Part shown: piece by piece, positions 14,896 through 24,703 of the stretch
Layout: each line of letters starts with the position of its first letter
How positions within the stretch are numbered: the first letter of the stretch is position 1
NCBI GenBank assembly: GCA_041748615.1
Contig: JBGTCY010000086.1
Coordinates: forward strand, 1 to 32,631
From: JBGTCY01 sp041748615
GTDB lineage: Bacteria; Bacteroidota; Bacteroidia; Chitinophagales; CAIOSU01
DNA: 32,631 bases
Direction: 5' to 3'
Made by a program: the position numbers and the translations under genes
Notes under the pieces: model-generated
What the model was told of the DNA's origin: nothing
What the model saw: only the letters and a program-made list of their open reading frames with translations
The model's database searches: none

Positions 14896-16878
14896 ATGAA
14901 AAATATTGTATTCAGCGTTTCAGCTTGTTTGTTCATGCTATTAAATTATGCGCCCGTTCATGCTCAAACCACTTCCAATGAGCCTGTACTTTTTTATTTT
15001 GGCGAAAACTCGGTGACGCTTGACGAGTTCGATTACGTTTACAGGAAAAATAATCTGAGCGATGATAACGCTTACTCGCGCAAATCACTTGAAGAGTACC
15101 TTGACCTTTACATCAACTTTCGCCTGAAAGTGAAAGAGGCAGAGTCGCTCGGCTTAGACACCCTGAAGTCAATCCGGGACGAGCTATCCGGCTATCGCAA
15201 CCAGCTTGCAAAATCCTACATGCAGGACCGCGATGTCAGCGAACAACTCCTGCAGGAGGCTTATGAAAGAATGAAGTTTGAAGTGCGTGCCGCGCATATC
15301 CTGTTTAACATTGAAGGAAGCGGATTACCGGCTGATACGCTCAAAGCTTTTAACCTCGCGAATGATGTCAGGAAACGGATTCTGAAAGGTGAGAACTTCG
15401 AAAAACTTGCCGCTCAATTTTCGTCAGACCCGTCTGTGAAAGACAATGGAGGCGACATCGGCTATTTCACGGTGTTGCAAACGGTTTACCCGTTTGAAAC
15501 AGCCGCCTACACCACCCAGCCGGGACAAATCTCTTTGCCGGTGCGGACGCGTTTCGGTTATCATCTTGTGAAAGTGATTGACAAGCGCGAAGCACAGGGA
15601 AAAATCAATGTGGCGCATATCCTGATGAAGTTTCCTGAAAATAAACCAACACCAGAACATGAGGCGGAAGCCAAATCAAAAGCGGAAGGATTGGTGAAGC
15701 GTATTAAAGACGGTGAGTCATTTGAAGAACTGGCGAGGAAATTTTCCGATGATAAAATTTCAGCCGGAAAAGGCGGAGTGCTGCCGGAATTCGGCACAGG
15801 AAAGATGGTCATGGAATTTGAAAAAGCGGCTTTTTCCCTGAAAAAAGATGGCGACATTTCCGAGCCGGTGAGAACGGATTTCGGTTACCATATCATCAAA
15901 CGGATTTCCAAACCGGCATTGACATCCTATGACGAGGCGAAAATTGATTTAAAGAAACGAATCGAGCGCGACACCCGCTCCGCGCTTGCCACGCATGTGC
16001 TGGTGGACAGGGTGAAAAAGGAAAACAACTTCAAGGAATTTCCAAAAAATAAAGAAGCGCTTTATAAGAAAATTCAGAAAGATTTGGAAAATCCAAAATT
16101 TAACCTTGCCGACAAAAAAAGCTTGGACAAGCCGCTTTTTGAATTGGCAGGCAGACCATATACCCAGTTGCAATTTGTAGAGTTTGTGGAAAATCAGCAA
16201 TCCCGCAAGCGCGAAGATTCAGCCTACAAAATGTATGAGGACCTCTATGAAAAGTTTGTTGAAAAAAGTAGCCTTGATTACCAGGACAGCCGATTGGAGT
16301 TCCGCTACCCCGAATTCAAAGCGTTGATGCAGGAATACCGGGACGGCACTTTGTTGTTTGCCCTCACCGACCAAAAAGTGTGGTCAAAGGCATTGCAGGA
16401 CACAACCGGACTCAAAGCCTTCCATGAATCCAATAAAAATAAATATCTGTGGGACCAGCGGTTGAGAGCGGTTATTTTTACCGCGAAAGATGAAAAAACA
16501 GCAAAAGCCGCCCGCAAACTGGCAACTAAAGGAAAATTAGATACGTCAGGTATCCTCGAAAAAGCAAACGCCAAAAGCGCGGAGCCGTTGCTGACATCTC
16601 AGGAAAATATTTTCGAAAAAGGACAACAGCAGTTGATTGACAAGATAGAATGGAAAGCGGGAGTATCAGAAAATTTTACAAATCCGGACAACACGATTTC
16701 TTTTGTGCAGGTGAAAAGCGTGATTCCGCCCACGCCCAAAACATTGGATGAAGCACGTGGATTCATTGTTTCCGACTATCAGGAATTTTTAGAGAAAGAA
16801 TGGATTAAAGAATTACGCCAGAAATATCCGGTGAAAGTGAACAATGATGTGTTCAGCAAACTCATTAAGAACAACTGA
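14896..16878 (+). CDS. Periplasmic peptidyl-prolyl isomerase with two parvulin domains (PpiC/SurA-like)
   Basis: This 660-residue protein has a signal peptide (cleavage near VHAQT, residue 24). It then carries a helical chaperone-like N-terminal region and two parvulin (PpiC) domains in tandem. The first spans about residues 130-232 (VRAAHILFNIEG, GGDIGYFTVLQ, RTRFGYHLVKVID). The second spans about 238-340 (INVAHILMKFPEN, GKGGVLPEFGTG, RTDFGYHIIKRI). The C-terminal 150 residues (LRAVIFTAKDEK to KTLDEARGFIVSDYQ) look like a decayed third parvulin-like unit, as in PpiD. It catalyses prolyl cis-trans isomerisation and probably holds unfolded outer-membrane proteins in the periplasm. It is the first of three related genes in a row on the same strand. 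The start follows a candidate promoter at 14829. Confidence 0.9.
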   Translation: MKNIVFSVSACLFMLLNYAPVHAQTTSNEPVLFYFGENSVTLDEFDYVYRKNNLSDDNAYSRKSLEEYLDLYINFRLKVKEAESLGLDTLKSIRDELSGYRNQLAKSYMQDRDVSEQLLQEAYERMKFEVRAAHILFNIEGSGLPADTLKAFNLANDVRKRILKGENFEKLAAQFSSDPSVKDNGGDIGYFTVLQTVYPFETAAYTTQPGQISLPVRTRFGYHLVKVIDKREAQGKINVAHILMKFPENKPTPEHEAEAKSKAEGLVKRIKDGESFEELARKFSDDKISAGKGGVLPEFGTGKMVMEFEKAAFSLKKDGDISEPVRTDFGYHIIKRISKPALTSYDEAKIDLKKRIERDTRSALATHVLVDRVKKENNFKEFPKNKEALYKKIQKDLENPKFNLADKKSLDKPLFELAGRPYTQLQFVEFVENQQSRKREDSAYKMYEDLYEKFVEKSSLDYQDSRLEFRYPEFKALMQEYRDGTLLFALTDQKVWSKALQDTTGLKAFHESNKNKYLWDQRLRAVIFTAKDEKTAKAARKLATKGKLDTSGILEKANAKSAEPLLTSQENIFEKGQQQLIDKIEWKAGVSENFTNPDNTISFVQVKSVIPPTPKTLDEARGFIVSDYQEFLEKEWIKELRQKYPVKVNNDVFSKLIKNN

Positions 16879-17061
16879 TTTTTATTCAAGGCAGTTTTAA
16901 GTAATGTTGTCAAAATAATATCCTCAATTCCTGAACTATCTGCAATCAGATATTAGACGTTAGCTGTTAGACACTTTAGGAATTGTTTTGAAAATGCGCC
17001 TAAAAGGGAATTCCAGTAGTTTATTCAAAAAGTTGAATTCTTGCTTTTTTCAAATCACAAT

Positions 17062-17922
17062 ATGAATTTCATCCGGGTTTTACTCTTCATTTTACTCTCT
17101 TCTTCTTTTTCTTCCTGTCATTTTTTTAAAAAAGATTCCGGCACAAAAGAACAGCCGGTTGCCAAGGTAAATGACCAATATCTTTATTACTCTGATGTTC
17201 TGCCTATCATCAAAAATGCAACAGGCGCAAAAGACAGCGCCAACATTGTGAGAAGTTATGTGGAAGACTGGATTAAGCGGAAACTGATGATTCAAAAGGC
17301 GCAACTTTACCTGCCGCCTGATTTGTCGGATGTTGAAAGGCAGGTCAATGACTATCGCGAATCATTGCTGTTGTATCTCTATGAGAAAGAGTTGATTATT
17401 CAGAAATTAGACACAACTGTCGCGGAAACAAATATGCTGAATTACTATGAAGAATTCAAAGAGAATTTTAAACTGACAAACGATGTGGCGCAAATGCTCT
17501 ATGTAAAAATCCCGGCAGGCGCGCCTAAAATAGATTCTGTAAAAATCTGGCTGCAGTCAGATGAAGAAGCGGAAAAAATAAAACTGAGTAATTACTGTTA
17601 TCAATATGCCGCTGATTATTCATTTTCCGACACAGCTTGGTTTGAAGTTGCTCTGATTTATAAAAATATTCCGCTGAATGAATATGAATTCAATGCCATT
17701 TCCCGTTACAGGACGACTGCCGTTTTCTCGGATTCCCTCTTTAGCTATGTGGTGAGGATAAAAGATTACAGAACCAAAGGGCAGGAATCGCCTTATTTTT
17801 ATGCAAAAGATGACATTTCCAGAATCATTCTCAGTAAAAGAAAAAGGGAGTTTGTGAGAAAAACATACGATAATGTTTTTCTTGAAGGATTAAGAAGCAA
17901 TAATTTTGAAATTTATGAATGA
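17062..17922 (+). CDS. SurA-like lipoprotein without a recognisable parvulin domain
   Basis: This 286-residue protein starts with a signal sequence ending in a likely lipobox (SFSSC, Cys about residue 20). After it comes VAKVNDQYLYYSDVLPIIKN, which resembles the opening strand-helix of SurA N-terminal chaperone domains. This is followed by a long charged helical region (VRSYVEDWIKRKLMIQKAQL, and helices to about residue 140). I see none of the parvulin signature segments (a GG-x-GYF-like loop or FGYH) in the rest. It may be a chaperone-only paralogue of its neighbours. The first in-frame codon is a TTG at 17041, but the ATG at 17062 gives the better signal peptide. Its stop is seven bases before the surA start, so they are co-translated in one operon. 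Confidence 0.72.
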   Translation: MNFIRVLLFILLSSSFSSCHFFKKDSGTKEQPVAKVNDQYLYYSDVLPIIKNATGAKDSANIVRSYVEDWIKRKLMIQKAQLYLPPDLSDVERQVNDYRESLLLYLYEKELIIQKLDTTVAETNMLNYYEEFKENFKLTNDVAQMLYVKIPAGAPKIDSVKIWLQSDEEAEKIKLSNYCYQYAADYSFSDTAWFEVALIYKNIPLNEYEFNAISRYRTTAVFSDSLFSYVVRIKDYRTKGQESPYFYAKDDISRIILSKRKREFVRKTYDNVFLEGLRSNNFEIYE

Positions 17923-17928
17923 CAAAAG

Positions 17929-19305
17929 ATGATGTACAATAAACTGATTTTACTGCTTTTCATTTTGTCATTGTTGTCATTGAATTCCATCGCGCAGGAA
18001 GACCGTATTCTCGTTGACAGGATAGTGGCGATTGTGGGCGACAAAATCATTCTGCATTCTGATATTGAATTGCAGTATCAGCAATTGCTGCTGGAAGGAG
18101 AACTGCCCGAAGAGTTTCGCTGTGTGATTCTCGACCAGGCGCTGGCGCAGAAAATGCTCCATCAGCAGGCGGTCATTGACAGCGTGATGGTAGGCGAGGA
18201 TGACATTGAAGGTGAACTGAATCGCAGAATCCGCTATTTCGTTTCAATGATTGGTTCGGAAGAAAAATTAGAAGAGTATTATGGAAAGTCCATCATTCAG
18301 ATAAAAGATGAATTCCGCAAAGACATTGAAGAGCAGTTGTTGTCACAAAAAATGCGCGCCAAAATTTTAGAAAATGTAAAAGTGACACCCGCTGAAGTGA
18401 AAGCGTTTTACAACTCGATTCCGACAGACAGCCTTCCTTTTTTTAATGAGGAATTTGAAGTAGGTGAAATCGTGATTATTCCGGAAATCAACCAGGAAGT
18501 AAAAGAATATGCCCGCGAATCGCTGGAAGGCATCCGTGAGCGTGTGATTAACGGAGAAGATTTCTGCACCCTTGCCAGGCTTTATTCGGAAGACCCCGGC
18601 TCCGCTGAAAACTGCGGAAGTCTTGGTTTTATCAAAAGAGGAGAGATGGTTCCAGAATTTGAAGCTGCCGCTTTCCGGTTGGCAAATGAAGAAATATCGC
18701 AGGTCATCGAAAGCAAGTTTGGTTTTCATATTATTCAAATGCTCGAAAAGAAAGGAGAAAAGATAAACGTCCGGCACATCTTACTGCGCCCGCGGGTGAC
18801 AAGCTACGACCTCATGAATGCCAAAGCGAAAGCGGATTCCATCAGGACTTTGATTGTCGAAGGAGGTATGAAATTCAGTGAAGCCGCATTCAAATTTTCG
18901 GAAGATGAAGATTCAAAAAACCAGGGCGGTATGATGACCAATCAGCAAACAGGCACCACCTTTTTTGAAACAGACCAGTTGGACAAATCCGTGTATTTCG
19001 CCATTGAAAACATAAATCCCGGTGACATTTCTACTCCGCAGCCTTTCCAAACTCTTGACGGCACACAAGCTTATCGCATCTTGCTGCTGAAATCAGTAAC
19101 CGAAGCGCATGTCGCCAACCTGAAGGAAGATTATTCCCGCATTAAATCTGCCGCCACCCAGCAAAAAGAAGAACGTGAATTTGATAATTGGCTGCGTGAA
19201 AAATCAAGTGAAACTTACGTGTTCATTGATGATTCCTATCATCGGTGCCCATTAATGAAAAATTGGATTAAAAAAGAAGCGGTGATTGAGAAAACGTATG
19301 ATTGA
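17929..19305 (+). CDS. surA: Periplasmic chaperone and peptidyl-prolyl isomerase SurA
   Basis: This 458-residue protein has a signal peptide (cleavage near SIAQE, residue 23). The SurA N-terminal domain follows, beginning VDRIVAIVGDKIILHSDIEL and continuing through residues about 30-150. It then carries two parvulin domains: about 170-275 (FEVGEIVII, CGSLGFIKRGEMVPEFEAAA, SKFGFHIIQM) and about 276-385 (INVRHILLRPR, GGMMTNQQTG). SurA escorts outer-membrane beta-barrel proteins through the periplasm to the BAM machinery. The domain order matches E. coli SurA (428 residues). There are two adjacent ATG codons, 17929 and 17932. It is the last gene of the chaperone set, and a terminator candidate follows at 19461. 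Confidence 0.9.
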   Translation: MMYNKLILLLFILSLLSLNSIAQEDRILVDRIVAIVGDKIILHSDIELQYQQLLLEGELPEEFRCVILDQALAQKMLHQQAVIDSVMVGEDDIEGELNRRIRYFVSMIGSEEKLEEYYGKSIIQIKDEFRKDIEEQLLSQKMRAKILENVKVTPAEVKAFYNSIPTDSLPFFNEEFEVGEIVIIPEINQEVKEYARESLEGIRERVINGEDFCTLARLYSEDPGSAENCGSLGFIKRGEMVPEFEAAAFRLANEEISQVIESKFGFHIIQMLEKKGEKINVRHILLRPRVTSYDLMNAKAKADSIRTLIVEGGMKFSEAAFKFSEDEDSKNQGGMMTNQQTGTTFFETDQLDKSVYFAIENINPGDISTPQPFQTLDGTQAYRILLLKSVTEAHVANLKEDYSRIKSAATQQKEEREFDNWLREKSSETYVFIDDSYHRCPLMKNWIKKEAVIEKTYD

Positions 19306-19327
19306 ATGGGTGCGGATTTGCTCATTT

Positions 19328-19401
19328 GTCATTCCGGCTTTATGCGGAAATCCCCTGCTGATTTCAAACACAAGGGGATGCTCCGTTAATCGGAGCATGA
19401 C
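19328..19401. repeat. Intergenic repeat family 1, copy B, with cruciform-like symmetry
   Basis: The outer arms GTCAT (19328-19332) and ATGAC (19397-19401) are complementary, and inner arms ATCCCCT and AGGGGAT pair as well. Each side also contains its own hairpin: TCCGGCTTTATGCGGA and GCTCCGTTAATCGGAGC. The whole can fold as a four-way junction. A decayed second copy is at 14684-14764. It lies between surA and the moxR gene. No coding capacity is apparent. Confidence 0.65.
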
Positions 19402-19460
19402 ACACTAAGTATAACTTTTCCTGCACCCGGAATGATAGATAAAAATACCTTTTCACGCAG

Positions 19461-19485
19461 AGAGCGTAATTTCACGCTTTCTTTT
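19461..19485 (+). terminator. Candidate terminator between surA and moxR
   Basis: AGCGT (19463-19467) pairs with ACGCT (19474-19478) across a six-base loop, extended by one G-T and one A-T pair. A TTCTTTTT tract follows. The stem is short, so efficiency is uncertain. Confidence 0.45.
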
Positions 19486-19503
19486 TAAAATGATTAAATC
19501 CCC

Positions 19504-20469
<966 letters not shown>

Positions 20470-20496
20470 AATCTATTAGCGTATCTTCAACCAAAA

Positions 20497-20537
20497 GGTC
20501 GCCCTTACAGGGCTTTAGAGTTCTATTAGGAACGACC
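20497..20537. repeat. Intergenic hairpin element between moxR and the purF-like gene
   Basis: GGTCG (20497-20501) is complementary to CGACC (20533-20537). Inside it, GCCCT-TAC-AGGGC (20501-20513) is a perfect five-base-pair hairpin. An antisense open frame of 70 codons crosses this region but has no family resemblance. The element may be a repeat or an RNA hairpin after moxR. Confidence 0.35.
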
Positions 20538-20646
20538 ATTTGATAGTGTCTTAGTTGCCGCCCCTCATCCCTGTCAGAATAATAGGGTATCACCTTCAAA
20601 TGTTCACAAGTATCATCAGGAATAAACCGATTGCCTTCGATTTGTC

Positions 20647-20654
20647 TAATTTTG
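20647..20654 (+). promoter_or_regulatory. Candidate -7 promoter element of the purF-like gene
   Basis: TAATTTTG matches TAnnTTTG exactly and lies 16 bases before the ATG at 20671. This would give a leader of only about ten bases. No -33 element is clear. Confidence 0.45.
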
Positions 20655-20670
20655 CACTCTAACATGAAAC

Positions 20671-22578
20671 ATGAGTGATGTAATCAAACACGAGTGCGGC
20701 ATCGCGCTCATCCGCTTATTAAAACCACTTGAATATTATACCGAAAAATACGGAACTCCGCTCTATGGGCTGAACAAGCTCTACCTGTTGATGGAAAAGC
20801 AGCACAATCGCGGACAAGACGGGGCGGGGGTTGCCACCATTTCAATGGATATTCAGCCGGGGTTTCCTTACATCAGCCGCGAACGCTCCAACTCTTCAAA
20901 ACCGATTGCGGATATTTTTCTGAATATCTACGCGCCCTATCGTGAATTGGAAAAAACAAATCCCGACCGCCTGAATGATGTTCAATGGCTCAAGAGAAAC
21001 ATGAAGTTTGCTGGAGAAGTGTTGTTGGGACACCTGCGCTATGGAACACACAGTAAAAACAGTATTGAACATTGCCATCCTTTTCTGCGCACCAACAACT
21101 GGATGACGCGCAACCTCGTGCTTGCCGGAAATTTTAACATGACCAACAATGATGAGTTGCTAACTCAATTAATCGCTTTGGGACAGCATCCCAAAGAAGA
21201 TTCCGACACGGTGACGGTGCTTGAAAAAATCGGGCACTTTCTGGATGTTGAAAATCAGCGGTTGTTTGATCAGTTCAAGGAAAATCACACCAACCGCGAA
21301 ATATCCGACCTCATCGCTGAAAACCTTGATGTGCAACGGATGCTCACCCGCTCGGTGAGAGATTTTGACGGAGGTTATGCCATTGCCGGATTAATCGGTC
21401 ACGGGGACGCGTTTGTCATGCGCGACCCTAATGGCATCCGCCCCGCGTTTTATTATTGTGATGATGAAGTGGCGGTGGTGGCTTCTGAAAGACCGGCAAT
21501 CCAAACCTGCTTTAATGTGAAGTGGGATACAATCCGGGAAATTCAACCCGGACACGCGCTGATTATTAAACACAACGGTGTTGTCCAGGAACAAAAAATT
21601 CATGAGCCGGCAGAGCGGAAATCATGCAGCTTCGAGCGTATTTATTTTTCGCGCGGAACGGACAGGGATATTTACAACGAAAGAAAAAAACTCGGGTACC
21701 TGCTTACCGCCAGAGTGCTGAAAGCGATTGACCACGATTTTGAAAACTCTGTTTTTTCATTCATTCCCAACACAGCGGAAGTGGCATTTTTGGGATTACA
21801 ACAGGGATTGAATGAATACCTGGCGCGTCACAAAAAAAATCAGATTGAAGCCTTTATGCAAAATGGCAAAGCGGATTCAGAAGCGTTGGATAAAATTCTG
21901 CAGCAATGTCCGCGATTTGAAAAGCTGGCAATCAAAGATGTGAAACTGCGCACGTTCATCACGGAAGATGCAGCGCGGGATGAATTGGTTTCGCATGTCT
22001 ATGATGTGACTTACGGCATCATCAAACGCGGGGTAGATACCATTGTCGCCATTGACGATTCCATCGTGCGCGGCACTACTTTGCAGCAAAGTATTTTGAG
22101 CATGTTGGATAAGTTAGGTCCTAAAAAAATTATTATCGTTTCCTCCGCTCCGCAAATCCGCTATCCCGATTGCTATGGCATTGATATGTCGCGCATGAAG
22201 GATTTCATCGCTTTCAGGGCTGCGGTTGCTTTACTGAAAGACCGTAAAATGGACAACCTGCTGTATGAAGTGTATGATGAATGCAAAAGCCAGCTAAACC
22301 TGCCCGCCTCGGAAACGGTTAACAGCGTAAAAAAAATCTATCATCCGTTTACGACTGAAGAAATTTCCGCTAAAATTTCTGAAATCGTAAAAGCTCCGCA
22401 CATTCAGGCGGAGGTTCAGGTCATTTATCAAAGCATCGAAAACCTTCATGAAGCATGTCCCAATCATATTGGCGACTGGTATTTTTCAGGCAACTTCCCC
22501 ACACCCGGAGGAAACAAGGTCGTCAACCGCGCATTCATGAATTACATGGAAGGAAAGCTGGAAAGGGCTTATGGGTAA
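20671..22578 (+). CDS. Long PurF-like amidophosphoribosyltransferase
   Basis: This 635-residue protein has an N-terminal class II glutamine amidotransferase domain and a C-terminal phosphoribosyltransferase domain. This is the layout of PurF, which makes 5-phosphoribosylamine from PRPP and glutamine in the first step of purine synthesis. The probable nucleophile is Cys9 (KHECGIAL), so eight residues would have to be removed as a propeptide to free it. The segment KQHNRGQDGAGVAT is typical of the glutaminase domain. The PRPP-binding motif is TIVAIDDSIVRGTT (457-470), and FSRGTDRDIYNERKKLG is also family-like. It is about 130 residues longer than E. coli PurF, with an insertion between the two domains. 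This long form occurs in Bacteroidota alongside a normal purF, so it may not be the only one in the genome. Confidence 0.85.
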   Translation: MSDVIKHECGIALIRLLKPLEYYTEKYGTPLYGLNKLYLLMEKQHNRGQDGAGVATISMDIQPGFPYISRERSNSSKPIADIFLNIYAPYRELEKTNPDRLNDVQWLKRNMKFAGEVLLGHLRYGTHSKNSIEHCHPFLRTNNWMTRNLVLAGNFNMTNNDELLTQLIALGQHPKEDSDTVTVLEKIGHFLDVENQRLFDQFKENHTNREISDLIAENLDVQRMLTRSVRDFDGGYAIAGLIGHGDAFVMRDPNGIRPAFYYCDDEVAVVASERPAIQTCFNVKWDTIREIQPGHALIIKHNGVVQEQKIHEPAERKSCSFERIYFSRGTDRDIYNERKKLGYLLTARVLKAIDHDFENSVFSFIPNTAEVAFLGLQQGLNEYLARHKKNQIEAFMQNGKADSEALDKILQQCPRFEKLAIKDVKLRTFITEDAARDELVSHVYDVTYGIIKRGVDTIVAIDDSIVRGTTLQQSILSMLDKLGPKKIIIVSSAPQIRYPDCYGIDMSRMKDFIAFRAAVALLKDRKMDNLLYEVYDECKSQLNLPASETVNSVKKIYHPFTTEEISAKISEIVKAPHIQAEVQVIYQSIENLHEACPNHIGDWYFSGNFPTPGGNKVVNRAFMNYMEGKLERAYG

Positions 22579-22663
22579 ATTAATAATGTGTTTTAGAGTC
22601 AATATACTTCTTGTCTGTGATTAGTTTTAAAGGAATAATTTTTAATGTAATGTCGTAATACGA

Positions 22664-22671
22664 TAATTTTG
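22664..22671 (+). promoter_or_regulatory. Candidate -7 promoter element of korA
   Basis: TAATTTTG matches TAnnTTTG exactly, 16 bases before the korA ATG. A TTTA at 22641 could serve as a poor -33 element at the right spacing. Confidence 0.45.
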
Positions 22672-22687
22672 TGATGAATTAACCTGC

Positions 22688-24529
22688 ATGATGATAGCCA
22701 CGATTGAATCAAAAGAAAATGTTGTTATTAAATTTGCCGGTGACTCAGGTGACGGGATGCAGTTGACCGGCAGCCAGTTCACCAACGAAATCGTGTTGGG
22801 CGGCAGCGACATCGCTACTTTTCCTGATTTTCCCGCGGAAATCCGAGCGCCACAGGGAACACTCGCGGGTGTTTCTGGATTTCAGTTACATTTCGGCAGC
22901 CGGAAAATATACACCCCGGGTGATGAATATGATGTGCTGGTGGCGATGAACGCGGCAGCGCTGAAAGTGAATATCAAGCGGCTGAAAAAAGAAGGTACGC
23001 TGATTGTCAACACCTCCGGCTTTGACCCGAAAAATCTCCGGCTAGCTGGTTATGACAATAACCCCTTGGAGAGCGGAGTAATTGAAGGCTTCAGGCTCTA
23101 TGAAATTGATGTAACAAGACTCACCCGCGAATGTCTTGAAGGAATCCCACTGGGCACCAAAGAAAAAGACCGTTCAAAAAATATGTTTGTGCTCGGTTTT
23201 CTTTTCTGGATGTACAACAAATCCACGGATAGCACCCTGAAATTCCTGAATGACAAATTCAAAAAAATGCCGGACATCCTGGAAGCGAATGTGCGCACGA
23301 TTAAAGCCGGTTACAATTACGGGGACACTACAGAAACTTTCACTTCACGGTATGATGTGCCGGCAGCAAGTTTGCCTGCCGGGCAATACCGGAATGTCAT
23401 GGGCAACCAGGCGACCGTACTTGGATTAATTACGGCATCAAAAAAATCAGGATTACCGATTTTCTACGGCTCATACCCGATTACTCCGGCTTCAGACATT
23501 TTACACATGCTGTCGCGCTACAAAAACTTCGGAGTGAAAACCTTTCAGGCGGAAGATGAAATCGCGGCTATCTGTTCCTCAATAGGCGCGTCTTTTGGCG
23601 GCAGCCTGGGAGTCACGGGGACATCCGGTCCAGGCATGGCATTGAAAGCGGAAGCAATGGGTTTGGCGGTGATGCTGGAAATACCTTTGTTGATTATTAA
23701 TGTGCAAAGAGGAGGACCATCCACCGGATTGCCGACAAAAACCGAACAGGCGGATTTGCTGCAATCATTGTACGGAAGAAACAGCGAATGCCCCATGCCG
23801 GTGGTGTCAGCCAGTTCGCCATCTGATTGTTTTGAAAGTGTTTTTGAGGCGTGCCGGATTGCCATTCAGCACATGACGCCCGTCATTTTCCTGAGTGACG
23901 GATACATTGCCAACGGTTCTGAGCCGTGGCGTTTTCCAAAAGCTGAAGACATTCCGGCAATTAAAGTGGAATTCGCGAAAGCCACCGATGAAAAGTTTTT
24001 GCCTTATCAGCGGGATGAAAAACTCTCAAGACCTTGGGCGCTGCCCGGCACCAAAGGATTGGAGCATCGCGTGGGCGGCTTGGAAAAAGAAAATCTCACG
24101 GGCAATATTTCTTACGACCCTGAAAACCATGAGTTCATGGTGAAACTGCGTGAAGAAAAAGTGCAGCGCATCGCTGATTATCTTCCCCCGCTCCAAATTG
24201 ATTCGGGTGCGGAGAAAGGAGATTTGCTGATACTCGGATGGGGTTCCACTTACGGAGTGATAAAATCCGTGGTGAAGGACCTGCATGACAATGAAGGATA
24301 TTCGGTAGGACATGCTCATCTCCGACATTTAAAACCATTCCCTAAAAACCTGGGAGAAGTGATGAGTCGTTATAAAAAAATATTGATTCCCGAAATCAAC
24401 AACGGGCAATTAATCAGAATTATCCGGGATATTTATTTGGTGCCGGCTATCGGTTTTAACCGCATCAAAGGAATTCCCATCACGAAATCGGAATTGACTG
24501 AAAAAACGTTGGAAGTGCTGAAGGCGTAA
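22688..24529 (+). CDS. korA: 2-oxoacid:ferredoxin oxidoreductase, fused gamma-alpha subunit
   Basis: This 613-residue subunit, with KorB, oxidatively decarboxylates a 2-oxoacid (usually 2-oxoglutarate) to its acyl-CoA while reducing ferredoxin. Residues about 10-190 are the gamma domain (FAGDSGDGMQLTGSQFTNEI, then FPDFPAEIRAPQGTLAGVSG). From about residue 230 comes the alpha domain with the TPP pyrimidine-binding part (YGSYPITPASDILHML, AEDEIAAICSSIGASFGG, TSGPGMALKAEAMG, QRGGPSTGLPTKTEQADLL). The gamma-alpha fusion is the usual form of KorA in Bacteroidota and many anaerobic or microaerobic lineages. Two ATGs are adjacent (22688, 22691). korB follows after 174 bases, on the same strand. 2-oxoglutarate as substrate is likely from the KorA/KorB type but not proven by sequence. 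Confidence 0.92.
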   Translation: MMIATIESKENVVIKFAGDSGDGMQLTGSQFTNEIVLGGSDIATFPDFPAEIRAPQGTLAGVSGFQLHFGSRKIYTPGDEYDVLVAMNAAALKVNIKRLKKEGTLIVNTSGFDPKNLRLAGYDNNPLESGVIEGFRLYEIDVTRLTRECLEGIPLGTKEKDRSKNMFVLGFLFWMYNKSTDSTLKFLNDKFKKMPDILEANVRTIKAGYNYGDTTETFTSRYDVPAASLPAGQYRNVMGNQATVLGLITASKKSGLPIFYGSYPITPASDILHMLSRYKNFGVKTFQAEDEIAAICSSIGASFGGSLGVTGTSGPGMALKAEAMGLAVMLEIPLLIINVQRGGPSTGLPTKTEQADLLQSLYGRNSECPMPVVSASSPSDCFESVFEACRIAIQHMTPVIFLSDGYIANGSEPWRFPKAEDIPAIKVEFAKATDEKFLPYQRDEKLSRPWALPGTKGLEHRVGGLEKENLTGNISYDPENHEFMVKLREEKVQRIADYLPPLQIDSGAEKGDLLILGWGSTYGVIKSVVKDLHDNEGYSVGHAHLRHLKPFPKNLGEVMSRYKKILIPEINNGQLIRIIRDIYLVPAIGFNRIKGIPITKSELTEKTLEVLKA

Positions 24530-24532
24530 ATA

Positions 24533-24575
24533 AGATGTTAGATTTTAGATAGTTAGATGTTAGATATATAGAGAG
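24533..24575. repeat. Short direct repeats between korA and korB
   Basis: AGATGTTAGAT occurs twice (24533-24543 and 24555-24565), with related TTAGAT units between and after. Similar degenerate TCTAA/TTAGA-rich stretches lie in three other gaps of this window (about 3096-3116, 10895-10925 and 16947-16976). They look like a simple repeat of intergenic spacers rather than a gene. Confidence 0.55.
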
Positions 24576-24703
24576 ATTTATTCTGAAAATATGACTAAGA
24601 ATGTTTTAAAAAAATCTCCTCGAAGTATAACAACTTTAGACTTTAAACAAATTAAACCTCGTAGGGCGGCTGTCCAACGGGGTAAACATTAAACTACCCA
24701 CAC

